Assembly: GCF_040869045.1 (NCBI RefSeq)
Contig: NC_090319.1
Location: 54,160,779 to 54,224,778 of the forward strand
Direction: 5' to 3'
DNA from: Eurosta solidaginis
Lineage: Eukaryota > Arthropoda > Insecta > Diptera > Tephritidae
Length of the DNA stretch: 64,000 nucleotides
Both the position numbers and the translations under genes were made by a program. Shown here piece by piece: positions 43,784 through 55,690 of the stretch. Position 1 is the stretch's first letter. Each line of letters starts with the position of its first letter. Under the pieces are notes generated by a model. The model did no database searches. It saw only the letters and a list, made by a program, of their open reading frames with translations, and was not told where the DNA came from.

Positions 43784-46374
43784 TCTGAGTTTTCAATAAA
43801 AATTGTTTTTCCATACATTTTTTTATACCTTTCCCACTCAGCATTTAGGTGATTCAATTTTGAATTTGTATTGATATGTATACAATTTAATTACTCTTTC
43901 TGACTAAATAATGAGTTATTATACAATTGAACAAAAGAAATAATCAAATATGAATACTTTTGATGATGAAAAACTAAAAAGCATTTTTCTATCACTTTAG
44001 GGAATCATTTTTGAAGTCCTTTAATGACTAAATTTTAATATTTCATAAAAACCAACAAAAAGAATAATCAAATATGTTTACATTTGATGATCAAAAACTG
44101 AATATAGTTTTTCAATAACATTTTGGAATTATATTTGAATCAAATATTTTTACTTTAGGTGATCAAAAATTTATAATCATTTTTCATTCAACTTTCTGAA
44201 TAATCTATGAATATATTTGTTGACTGAATAATGAATTTTATACTTGTTGAAATTTTACTTTTCATTAAGAATTTTATTTTTTTCACAACACATATTTTTT
44301 CAATCATGAAGCTAAGAAAAAATATATAAAAATTTTATTATTTATGCAAAAGATATTCTTCAAGACAAAAATAATGTAATGCTGCCTCTTCTGTCAAAGT
44401 TAAGGCCGGAATATAAAGTTCTAAGACAATAAGCCATTTTCTCTTATTTTTTTTGTCAGTTCATTGCGGCTACTGAGTAGAGTATCACCCCATTTCAACT
44501 GCCTGTTCAAAATCGTCCTATCTCAAATTATTTTTTAAAAAATTTCACATTTCAGAATTTGTAGCAAAAACACCCTATATTAGAATTAGATTGAAGAACG
44601 CCTTATCTCAGAATGCTTTTCATTAACTCCCTCTTATGTCAAAATGCATTGAACTTGTGCTCAACTGGGCAGTTTTTGATATAAATTTTGATAGTGTATT
44701 TTTGAACAAAATTCTAACGTACGACATTCTTCAAAAAAATTCTGAAAGAATGACCAAACCAACATAAGTCTTTATCAATTCACGAAATATTTAGTAGAAA
44801 ATGAATTATTTCCTTCAAAACCTGTTGACATTTACAAATTTATTATCACTACTAATGTACTGCTAAAGGTACTTTTCTACTACAATTTTCACTGAAGGGG
44901 ATTGAATTATTCCCCGTTTTCCTTACTTCGTAAAAGCAACCCGGCCAGATTTTTCAATTTGGGGGTGTCAACGCTCTGTCATCATTGGAGAATAAACCTC
45001 TAGTAATTGAATCATGGTGCATGCTAAAATGCCATGATGTAATAATAAAGGTGATGTCAATAACATAACCTCACTTTTTCGGCAGCTCCAAATGCCAGTA
45101 TTTACGTGTAATGCAAAAGTAATAAATTTGGATTGCTTAATTTTTCGTACAAATTCTTCAAATAAATTAGTTTTCTGCAAAATTTTGTCTATATTCTGTT
45201 AGAGAATACAAAGTTACGTTACTATTTTTTGCTGAACAATTCTAGTAACTGCTTATAGAGTTATAATATTCCTGAATGTATAGTAAAATCTACTACGATC
45301 TTAGTAGAACTCAAAGGCAGTTGTGTATGATAGACAGCCCTTTAAATTATGCATGCCGAACTTGTCAGAATAAGGGAAAACGTCAACGGGATGAGAACAC
45401 CTGAATATTAATTTCATCATGCTAAAATGCTACCTTTTTAAGCGATAACGGCATGAAACTGAAAAAAAAAAAATAGATTGCAAGCTTCTTGAACGGTTGA
45501 TAATTCAAATTCTTTTTTAAGAAAACCAAATTCAACCAAAAAATGTAAATAGCACACCGTAGAAGAAAGAAAAAAATGCAAACATATATCGGGATGAAGC
45601 CTGTTGAAGCGGAAACAACCAATTGAGTATAGAATGAAAGCAAACAGTACGGAAATGCCAGCTGTGCGCAAAGAAAAAAAAAAAAGCAGCCTACAAGGAG
45701 AAGCACTTAACAATTCATTCACAAGAAAAATGTAATCTAGATGAAGTTGAAGAAGTACATAATGTTGAATTTCAAATGCGTGAGAGCAATCGCATAATAA
45801 GGACGAGTAGACTAATTATATTAGAATTGTTGGAAAATCATTTGAAATTAATATTGAGATGGGAGGGTGAGCTAAAATGTTCGTAATTTTTTCTACAAAG
45901 TATTGATACATAAGACAAACTGAACGCAAGATTTAAAATAGATTTATTGAACGCATAAGGGATTTTAGTGAGAACACTCAAAAACCCAGGAGCGCATCAG
46001 ATACGAACTTTCATTCTTCCATGCATTATTCCGAATTAAAATCTTCAACTTATTATTTAAGAATTCATGAGCTTAACACCGGCTTATAATAATTGAATAT
46101 TCAATTATTATGTTTTTCTAAGAGAAACTGAAAAGAAAGAAAGAAACTTTTACTGGCATATTGCGATGGTACCATTTCGAAAACCGCCACGTAATCATCA
46201 TCAGGCAATTTCGTAATGTTATCAAAGGTTTCACCGAGATTGGAACCGCGAATCACACGGAGAAACTGCAGTTGCCTTAACCACTAAAATCTTCAAGTTA
46301 CTCTGAACTCAAAACTATAAAAAGTATGAGATCTTTAAGGTCTTCCAGTGTACAGGTTAACATGAGGGCTCAAG
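43784..46374. other. AT-rich intronic sequence, nothing recognised
   Basis: About 2.6 kb with no supported coding region or known repeat. Confidence 0.4.
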
Positions 46375-46432
46375 TGTGTGAGTGATCGCGCCTATTGGAT
46401 GGAGTGAAGCACTGCTACAACAATAGCAACAA
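46375..46432 (+). mobile_element. SINE-like family 2, 58-bp truncated insertion
   Basis: Contains CCTATTGGATGGAGTGAAGC and CTGCTACAACAATAGCAAC, the 3' end of the family at 15330. Flanked by perfect 11-bp duplications GAGGGCTCAAG (46364-46374 and 46433-46443). Confidence 0.78.
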
Positions 46433-46443
46433 GAGGGCTCAAG

Positions 46444-48270
46444 ACTTTGAAGTACTTATTCATGCAGATTATAGTGCTGAAATACTAGAAGGAATGCTTC
46501 AAAGGCTGTACGTCTCGGCAGTCAAGAGCGGCCTGAACGTAAACTCTGGTATGACGGCGCTGATACTCTTTACTAATAAGAAGAAAATAACACAGTTTCG
46601 ACTGCGCTAACTATATTTACGAGATTCAAAATATGGGCGTCGAGATAAGCAGCGTCGAAAAGTATTACATAGCTTTCCACTCGTGTAAAACAATCGTCAG
46701 AAGAAACTGGAGTCTAAAACCCAAACTTCTGATGTAGCTATGTATGTATATACGGCCGTCATCAGACTCATACTGACATGGAAAAACAGTACAATATTAA
46801 AAATATGAATAAGAGCACAGCGGGGCAGCCTTCGGAGAGAACCGGTGCACTAAGGTTGTTATTGTTGTTGTAGCGATAAGGACATTTCCCGAAGGTTTTG
46901 GGGTGTATTATCGAATTTTGATGGTCCTATGCTGGATATAGATCCGGCACGTTCCGGTAACAAGCACCATTAAGGTATTCACCCGACTATCTTGGGAACG
47001 ATTTAGTATGACCACATGAAACCTTGTAGGCCCTACCGCTCTCACACCCCCTAGATACATAAGGGAATTGGGATCGCTAGAGCTTCGGTTGCTAAAGAAA
47101 CATGATTCGCCACGGATAGGTAAGGTTGACAATTGGGTTGGATAAGCTATAAATTGCGCTGGCAACTCCTTGAAAGGGTGGCGCTACACAACCCATTGAA
47201 TCAATTTGGTATTTTAGTCGCCTATTACGATAGGCATACCTGCCGCGGGTATATTGTAACCCCTAACCCGCTGGGGGTTGAACTAACGTCGTGTGCAACT
47301 CATACACTAGCTGTGCTCCTAAACCAGCTTCCTCTGGACCTTCACATACGTGAAATTGCAACTTGTGCGACAGTGAGACTTTATGAATCTGACTGTTGGA
47401 ACTCGAGGCAGTACAACCACAGCATTATTCTTAGAAAACTTCCCAGTGTGGCTCCGTCAACAGATTATCACACGTCATCACTTAATTTTGACAGGTGTCA
47501 TAAGGTTAACTTCCCCTCATGATGGGGACTGGAGTGGTGACGGGATGCAAAGGGAGGACTCAGTTTATCTCTACACCTATGGTTCCAATATCGATTGCGT
47601 TGTGGGAGCGTTTATCTGCTGTGAGAATCTTGAGATGTCGCTGTTCTTCCGTCTTCCAAACTGTTAGTATCTTCTAGGCGGAAGTCTTGGTTATAGAGAG
47701 GCGTGAACGCTACATCCGCAGGACTCGGTGAGGGGGCCTAAAGTGTGTTCATGGCACTTATTTCCCCCATCACTTTATCCAAGGCTGTCATCAGCTGCAA
47801 GAGCTTGCTTGAAGTCGCATCTTACTTTGCAAACATAACTTTTATATGGGTTCCTGATCACAGGAACACTGAGGACAACGAGAACACAGACGAACTTGCA
47901 AAGGTAGGGACACTGCTGGCTGCTGCAGAGGCGGTAAAAATGCATCCTCCACTTACACCAATAAAAAGAAATTTGCATACATAGCACATACAAGGAGTTA
48001 GCGGGTCTCAAACTGGTACTCCTCGGACGCCTGACAAGATAACCAAGCAAACCTGGCCGAAAGTACGATAGTACGAGAACAGAGGACTCAATAAATAGGT
48101 CAATGAAAGAAATATTTAAGATCACTGCCACAATCACGAGACACTTGTCCTGCTGGACTTGCAGGAGCTGCAGTGAGGAGGGCATCAAAGAAATAGTTGC
48201 GCACTAACTGTGTGAATGCCCAGCTCTAGCACGCACTAGGTTTTTAATTATGAGCAGTTATATACTGCCG
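46444..48270 (+). pseudogene. LOA-type ORF2 remnant, heavily decayed, split by a SINE
   Basis: RT thumb-like pieces VKSGLNVNSGMTALILFTNK and NWSLKPKLLM precede the insertion at 46854-47281. After it come LPLDLHIREIATCATVRLYE, then RNase H pieces EDSVYLYTYGS and FIWVPDHRNTEDNENTDEL in changed frames. Spacing matches the LOA element at 10396. Several stops and frameshifts. Confidence 0.7.
46854..47281 (-). mobile_element. SINE-like family 1, longest copy (428 bp)
   Basis: Sense strand minus: starts CCCCCAGCGGGTTAGGGG, contains TACCCGCGGCAGGTATGCC and a hairpin (46875-46912), and ends CGCTACAACAACAATAACAA. A short ACTAA lies on both sides (46849-46853 and 47282-47286). It interrupts the LOA remnant. 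Confidence 0.72.
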
Positions 48271-49351
48271 GAACTTAAGGTAGTAGCTAAATGCTTTGTG
48301 AAAGATATCAACAAAGTTCATTATCCACACCAATTGGTTTGAACGGAGCGCCGACTAGCCATACTAAAACAGCAGCAGATGGTTCCAGGAGAATATGCAT
48401 CAAAATGGCAACCCGTGCGCTACTTGGGCCGTGGGTCTTTGGTATTCCGGCAGCACAGCAACCAACCAAGCATAGTGCTGTCACGTCCATTAAATGTATA
48501 CGACCTGCGGCATGGGCGCATACGGTTTTGTCTTTATTTGTTTATTTAATTTTTTTGCAGCTCAATTCGTATTCGAAGAAGTGATAAAAGAGAATTTTGT
48601 TTTGCTATGTTTTTTATGGGATTTTTTATTTACGCGTGTCATATGACGTCTCGTTTGTATTTTTTTTGTTTTTTTTTTAATCCATACTGCTTCTGCTTCG
48701 TTGCATAGATTGACACTAGAGTCCAAAGATTGCTGAATTTTATCTTTAAAGGTTTATATGTATGTACGGGTTGGCATGTTTATATATTTGCTTTTCTTAT
48801 TGCTCTTTTTGTATGTAAATATGTATGTTATATATTTATTCATTCATTCATCCTCTTTGGACTGCCTACCCATCTGCAAGGCATCCCAAATCATGCATCA
48901 AGATACCCCCATCATCGTCATCTTCATCATCCGCGGTCTACCATGTGCCAGCAATGATGCCGTCACTACCAATAACAATAATGCGTGTGTGTACTCGCAT
49001 TACCGTTGCTTCATTCATTGATACCAATTTTTATTTATTAAACAGTTTTTTTTTTGCTTTTCTCCCTTTTTCATTGTTTTGTTTTGCTTTTTTTAACCGA
49101 TTTCTTTTGTTTTTATTTACATTTTGTTTGATATTTTTATAATTTTTGTTTTTCGTAAATATACATACATATCTACCTATAAGACAGCGTCAGTCTCCAT
49201 ACGAAATAAAAATGTTGCAAAAGGTCGCCTCTAAATTTGAAGGTTAAGCTAAGCGGGTCTAGGAAAAATATTTGTTTTTGCACTTGTAAATACAGCCGGT
49301 CTTTTGTCCCTTTTTCGACCCAGTCTAATACCTATGTGCTATGTTCTTGTT
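48271..49351. other. Intronic sequence, nothing recognised
   Basis: T-rich runs and TATGTATGT motifs; no supported feature. Confidence 0.4.
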
Positions 49352-49683
49352 TTTGTTGTTGTTGTAGCGAAAAGGACACTCCCTGAAGGCCTTGGGGAGT
49401 GTTATCGATGTTGATGGTCCTTTGCCGGATGCAGATCAGGTACGTTTCGGTAGCAAGCACCATTAAGATACCAGCCCGACCATCTCGGGAACGATTTGGT
49501 ATGACCACATGAAACCTTCAAAGCCATACCGTCCTCCCATCCCTTAGATCCGTGAGGAACTTGGCGTCGCCAAAGGGTTGCGCTACACAACCCCTTGAAT
49601 CAATTTGGTATTTTAGTCGCCGCTTACGACAGGCATACCTACCGCGGGTATATTCTAAGCCCCCTAACCCGCTGGGGGGAACT
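49352..49683 (-). mobile_element. SINE-like family 1 copy
   Basis: (GTT)n, hairpin at 49369-49406, CCGACCATCTCGGGAACGAT, and ends ATTCTAAGCCCCCTAACCCG. Internal deletion relative to 46854-47281. Confidence 0.72.
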
Positions 49684-50691
49684 CAAAACCTCTGGTTATA
49701 TTTAATAAAAGTTACCTGGAGTTGATGTATAATGAAACGATTTTCCGTCAAATTGGTTTGGAGACAATCCGGTTTCGGCATTGCGCCATCATCAGTGTCA
49801 TTTTTCGTTCTGACATATAAGCTAGAGTCCTTCCTTCTTAAAATATATAAAATGTTGTACTAATTTATCCTTTGTTGCGCAGAATATACTCACTTTTAGC
49901 AGAGCGTAGCTACGTTGAACCGATTTTGGCATGTACAGAGAAAGTGTTAAATTTTTTTTTATCACTGTCTTATCGCTAAAGTTGCGACGATAGGATTTCC
50001 GTGCGGTCACCATGTACATACTCTGAACAGACAGTAGTTCGTTAGTATAAAGAGCAACCTTATTTGGTTCAAATTAATGCGAGGTGAAGTTTACCTACGC
50101 CCCTCACATGTGGAGAGAATGGAGATCAAATATTAGCCTTCCAATTTTTTACACGTTGCAAAAGGACCATCGATGATGTTACGGTGCTTCTGTTTCTTGG
50201 CAGAATAGTTCGCAGTCGCGACGGGACGTATGATGAAATATTGCTGTTTTGAGGGGCTAGACCGCTGACTGACGGTCGCGGTAAATTTGCAGGTTTGAAG
50301 GATTTTTAGACAGCCATCGAGCTGAATCCCACATAATTATATATTAATAAGAAAGACGAGCAAATTGCTTGTTGTCTTTAAATGGGGTCGGTGTAGTGTA
50401 GTTAATCTAACTTGGTCTATTGAGCGCAAGTTTAGTATGATTTTCAGAGCTTTAATGGCTACGAGTACCACCTGATTCAAATATTCCGGCTAACTGCTTA
50501 AAACTCATATTGTGCTACTTCTATCGACTGTTGGCCATCTTTCCGTTATGTCGCAGAGTAAGGTGGGTCCTACGGCAGCGGAAACTGAAACTCTCATTTC
50601 GCCGTTCCAATCAAAGGTTGGTATATCAAGTTTAAATGTTAGCAGCGCTGCAGTATGAATTGGAAACGTTTGTTTATTTTACCAGGCATCC
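49684..50691. other. Intronic sequence, nothing recognised
   Basis: No supported feature. Confidence 0.4.
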
Positions 50692-51211
50692 TGACTGCAT
50701 TTTAGCATCACTATGTTGGTAGTAAATAAAGGCACAACAACAATAAAGCAAGCTGCCACTCTTGTGTACGTGAACACATCAGTTTAATCATCATTGACAC
50801 ACATACATGGAAGGCGACGAGAAGTACATGCACACTAAAAAACCAGCAGCTCGACGAAGAGATGTCGCACACACACATATGTAGTCATCAGGCGAAGTAG
50901 TAACTCAGACATACATACATACGTATATAGCTGGTAACCAAGCAGGAGATACAAAAAGTTCTAGAAGGTGAAACGTCTAGACCTTGGGAGAAATATGCGA
51001 ACGAAGCAACGGAGAGTATATAAGCAGCGCAAGCTGTGTAATCAGTTTTGATTTAAGCACGCTATTGGTTGTGAAGTATAATTGCACTACTCTAAGTAGT
51101 CTAATAAAGATCATTTTGCAATACAGTATTGGAGTGATTTATTCAACAGTTTAGCGATTCGAACGTTAGCAGACGGTTTCAAATAAGCGAAATTTCCCAA
51201 AATTCGTTACA
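50692..51211 (+). repeat. Solo LTR, same family as 61958-62446
   Basis: Shares TTTAGCATCACTA at the start, GAGAGTATATAAGCAGCGCA (promoter-like), GTAGTCTAATAAAGA (polyadenylation-like) and ends AATTCGTTACA. No clean target duplication, so older or altered at its 5' border. Confidence 0.75.
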
Positions 51212-51559
51212 ATGTCTTTGAATGAAAAGCCCCAGCATAAGAACGTCAACACTTTATGAGTATCTGTACATACATAAATTAGAGGCACTTGTAGAGATGA
51301 TGACCTGATGGCCTATTTTAAGCACCATATGAGCACGAACACTATAACTATACACGGCAAAAATGAGCAGGTTTGCACACTGATAGTTAGGCCTTCGTAT
51401 GGTAAAGGACGCAAACACGCTTTTTTGATCCCAAATACATCGGGCATCTAATCATCAGCATCATCACTTGGCGCTTAACCGCCTGAGCGACTTTGGTTGT
51501 TTCGTAACAAATCATGATAGCTATTCCTGTTTCGCTAACTTACGCGAATTGGGTTAATC
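51212..51559. other. Intronic sequence, nothing recognised
   Basis: No supported feature. Confidence 0.4.
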
Positions 51560-51722
51560 GCTGTTGTTGTTGTAGCGATAAGGACACTCCCCGAAAGCCT
51601 TTGGAAGTGTTGTCGATGTTTACGGTCCTTTGTCGGATGCAGATCAGGTACGTTCCGATACCAATCCCGACCATCTCGGAAACGATTTGGTATGACCACA
51701 TGCGACCTTTTAGCCCATACAG
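51560..51722 (-). mobile_element. SINE-like family 1 copy, partial
   Basis: GTTGTTGTTGTAGCGATAAGG, hairpin 51577-51614, CCCGACCATCTCGG.AACGA. Confidence 0.7.
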
Positions 51723-52060
51723 CATTTGGGCTTTTATTCTTTCATACAGCTCATCATTATACCTCCTAAATACTCGCCGTCGGCGTCACAGATAGGACCA
51801 TAAATCTTTCGGAAAACACTCTCTCGAACACTCCAAGAGCCATTTCATCTCATGAAGAGGTATTCTGCGTTTGTTTATATTCGTCAACAGTGACGTGGCT
51901 GTCAAGGCGCGAATGAGCCGATTCTTTCTTGGATGACAGCAAGTACTTTGTGTTGTCCTCATTTACAGCAATACCCACTTTTTTTTGGCTCTTTGTCTAT
52001 AAATAATATCAATGTCATCAGCGGGCATATCGCATAGAGAGGTTTTTAACCGCCAATACC
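51723..52060 (-). pseudogene. RTE-like reverse transcriptase remnant
   Basis: Read right to left: PADDIDII (the catalytic ADD region), VGIAVNEDNTKYLLSS, SAHSRLDSHVTVDEY, then after a deletion ALGVFERVFSERF and ICDADGEY. These are C-terminal RT and linker motifs of RTE-type elements. Stops and frame changes are present. Confidence 0.65.
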
Positions 52061-52897
52061 AGTGTGAGCTTGACCCAATTTAAGTGAGAGATGGTATTTT
52101 GTTTCACCTACTGGATAGAATTGCTACAGTCATCGCAGAATTATCTTCAAGGTTGCTTTCACTTGACTAGTCTTCCATAAAGTTCAATGTTCGGCCAAAG
52201 CTCATGTAGTCGCAGAATTTTCAATGAGCTATTTCGAAGGAGGCTCACTTTTATAGTTCAGATGCAAAAAAATTAGCTAAAGCAAACTTTGAAATACCCC
52301 TCCAGCCTCAGTGCAACAAGCAAGGTCGTCGGTCTAAAGTGTATGTTTGCATGTATGTAGATATGTACATATGTCAACGCTAGCTAATTTCTCTGCACCG
52401 CATAGTGATTCCGTTCACCAAATGTATCGTTAGTATCTCATATTAGAACAGGCTTTTAAAAGGTATATTTGTTTTTGTTGTATTCGAACTGTACTCTTTA
52501 AGAATATCTTCTCAAAAGTGAGGTTATGGTATTAGTTGGTTTTTGCAGTGTGGGCAAGTTAAAAACAAAGTGCAAGTTTAAGTTATTTAAAAATACATAA
52601 AATATCATTGTATTGAAATAAATAAAAATTAATATTGAAGTCAAAGGTATTTACTTATTTTTGAAATAATTTTAGTGTCTTTAGCTTGTTGTGTCTTTTT
52701 TTTTTTTGTTATTTAAAATTTCACCAGTACCTTTATTTGCACAAATATTTCAATTTCAGCTAAAGCTTTAGTTGGGTTCCTCATCGATCCTCATCCTTAT
52801 ATCTTATTATTAGTCAAAAAGTTTTAAGATTCTAAACTGTTAATATCAGCTGCCACTTTCTGCCACTAACTATGTTTTGCGACAGTTTTCTGATTGC
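52061..52897. other. Intronic sequence, nothing recognised
   Basis: No supported feature. Confidence 0.4.
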
Positions 52898-52971
52898 GTC
52901 AACCTGATAAATTATTGTCGTATGTCATATGTGATCACATGTAACATACGACATTATTTTATCCAGTTGAC
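52898..52971. repeat. 74-bp near-perfect palindrome
   Basis: Arms of about 37 bp from GTCAAC to GTTGAC meet at TGATCA, with about six mismatched pairs. Could be a tiny palindromic MITE or a hairpin RNA. Confidence 0.7.
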
Positions 52972-53649
52972 GATATGCAAAAATACAAATTTGTGTGTGT
53001 TTGTTGTTTTGTTATTGTTATGTATGCAAGATCTTTTAATAACTTTAATTTCTTTATTTAATCCTATTAAACATTGTATTTGCGATAGACACATCTTACC
53101 ACTTTTGCCCCCACTTCTACTTACTTTTTGTATGCATGCGGTGAAAGTGGGTGGTTGTTGGTCGTAATGAAGGTATCACCCGCACCAATTTTATTGAAAA
53201 AATAATTCTCACATATTTGTAAAGTTTCACGTTGATATCTCTACTGGAAGTATTTTTGGCCACCAACTCCATATAAGACCGACCACTGTGCAGCGTCTGG
53301 TTGTTTTCATTCTTATTTATAGGTCTTTATTTACACATTATTGTGCATATACATACATATGTACATATTTAATTGTACATAGATATATACCTTTCGCCTG
53401 TGCGCGCTGCTCAAAGTCCATTGACTCATTTTGCAAAACAACAATATTGTTGTTGTTGTATGCTATTATAATAGCCAACGTCAACAAATCATCGCTATTT
53501 CAATTGATTTTAAATGTATCTTAGAAGTATTTATTGTATAGACATTATGTGCACACACAGGCAAACATTGTACACGTACAGTGCGTTTCATAAATATAAA
53601 GTCGATTATAAATTTATTTTACACACAACGATAGAAATTATTAAATCAA
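52972..53649. other. Intronic sequence, nothing recognised
   Basis: No supported feature. Confidence 0.4.
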
Positions 53650-54780
53650 CAAATCGGATTTGTTCTCAATGACCGCACTGAGACTTGACAGTCTGGGTGT
53701 TGGAACGACACTCAGAAGGGGCATGGCATCATCCTTAATCTACTCCCCACGGGAGTACTGAATTCCGATATAGATTATAATCCCCGCAAACTTCAGTATG
53801 AGGGCAACATCACCACTATCATTCCAAGTAGGAATGATTGCAAGAGGGGAGCGGCTCCAGTGGGTAGCGGCATACTAATCTACACTGATGGCTCTAAGAT
53901 GGACTCATGGGTGGGAGCTGGTATCTTCTCGCACTCCCTAGAAATTTCTACGTCGCTCAAACTACCGTCATACTGCAGTGTATTTCAAGCAGAAGTCCTC
54001 GCAATTTGGCAGGCCTGTAAACTGCTCGAGGCCAGGAGCATAACTGGCAAAGTGTCTATCCTTTCTGACAGGCAAGCAGCAATTAAGGCGATAGCTGCAC
54101 CATACAATAGTTCAAAGCTGGTAGGGTCATGCAAACAAACCTTATCGGCGCTGACCAACACTCTGGAAATATCCATTATCTGGGTTCCGGGACATAGGGG
54201 AATCGAGGGAAATGAGATGCTGACGAACTGGCACGTAGAGGCTCAGCAGAGGGGGGTGAGGGAATAGCCAGTGTCGAAGTAGGTACACCCCTGGGCGTGG
54301 CCAAGGGAGTTATTCGCGATTTTTATGTGAACAAAGCCCGAAAAAAATGGAAAAGCACCGCGGGTTGTGCGATTTCAAAAGCCATTTGGCCGGACTACAA
54401 CGAAAGGAAAACAAGGTATCTGCTGGGGAGATCCAGGGCCGACACCCATAGACTTATAGCGGTCTGCACTGGTCACTGGGCTTTGGGCACGCATGCGGAA
54501 AAGATGGGTATTCCGCACAATGACCACTGCAGAAGTTGTAAGGACATATGTAGATGAAAAAGAGACTGTCGAGCATTTTCTGTGTAAATTCCCGGCTCTG
54601 GCTAGAATAGGGATGACAAACATTCTTGATTTTATAAACAACTCAGGCTGGTTGTAGGACATATCCATGTAGTACTCAGTAGGTTCAGACGAGTTTTATG
54701 GCATCAAAACGGCTTTTCGTTAGCTACTTGGGAGACCAGGGTCGAAGCCATTATACCTACCTACCCACCTACCTCTTGAA
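53650..54780 (+). pseudogene. LOA-type ORF2 3' part: RNase H and zinc finger, disrupted
   Basis: RNase H motifs: LIYTDGSKMDSWVGAGIF, CSVFQAEVLAIWQA, ILSDRQAAIKAIA (SDR for SDS) and IWVPGHRGIEGNEM. A frame change near 54230 leads to KARKKWKSTAGC, RYLLGRSRADTHRLIAVCTG and HCRSCKD, then EKETVEHFLCKFPALAR in another frame. It ends in a CTACCTACC-type repeat tail at 54760-54775. Truncated upstream of RNase H. Confidence 0.78.
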
Positions 54781-55179
54781 TTAACAGACATTTGGTAAAA
54801 TTGATCACATTAAGGTTAATTCAACCGAGTTTATTGTCAAGCGAATAAAATGGTGGAGAAATTTCAACATAAGTCTTTGGAAGGGAGATACAACCCAAAT
54901 TTTTGTAATACAAGCAGAAACTTATCGCAAGATGCACAACAACCAATAACCGAAACCTCAGGGGGTAAAAACTTTGTTGCCTAGTATTGAAAGCCACAGC
55001 TTATACAGTACATCATAATGTGTGTTCCGCAGTAATGCTATTAGGAAAGTGACCTATTTTTCTATTTCAAAACCCAAATCGGAGCTGTAAACATAGCACA
55101 CCCGATACCGAATATGAACACGGGTAGTCACTGGCGATGAGACTGTATATTTGAGTACGAGACTTTGACACGCGTAAAC
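54781..55179. other. Intronic sequence, nothing recognised
   Basis: No supported feature. Confidence 0.4.
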
Positions 55180-55690
55180 AAAGTCAACAGTGGGTGAAAA
55201 AGTGTGGGGAGCGGCCAACGAAATCGAGGATATTAAAGTCTCATCTGAAGGCAATGCTGATTGTATTTTTTTTTTTTTCGATATCCACGACATCATTCAT
55301 CGGGAATACGTTACCGCTTTTAGCGGTTTGTAGAGCATGTGTTTTTCGTGTGCGACCCGAACTCGCCAAGTGTGCCTGGATCCTGCATCATGACAAGGCA
55401 CTGGCTCACTCCTCGTTCGTTGTGCAAGATTTTTTTTTTTTGGCAAACCAACGTTGCCTAACTCACCCTATAGCACCGATATTGCTCCTTGAGACTTTTT
55501 TTTGTGTTCTCCAAGATGAATTCGCCCCTCAAGGGAACTTATCATGGCGGCGTACAGAAGGTTCGTCGCGGTGCTAAATGGCCTAACTTTGGAGGACTAC
55601 CAAGCGTGGTTTTAATAATGGGAGAAACGTTAAAATCGTTGTGTAGAGTTAAAGCGAGACTATTGTGAAGGTCGATAGTAAAATTTTGAC
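55180..55690 (+). pseudogene. mariner-type transposase remnant
   Basis: Frames give WVKKCGERPTKSRILKSHLK, AMLIVFF (then a poly-T expansion), VRPELAKCAWILHHDKALAH (the HHDNAPAH motif with the second catalytic Asp), and near the end LTLEDYQAWF and RCVELKRDYCEG. The third catalytic Asp region is destroyed by poly-T runs. No terminal inverted repeats were found. Confidence 0.75.
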
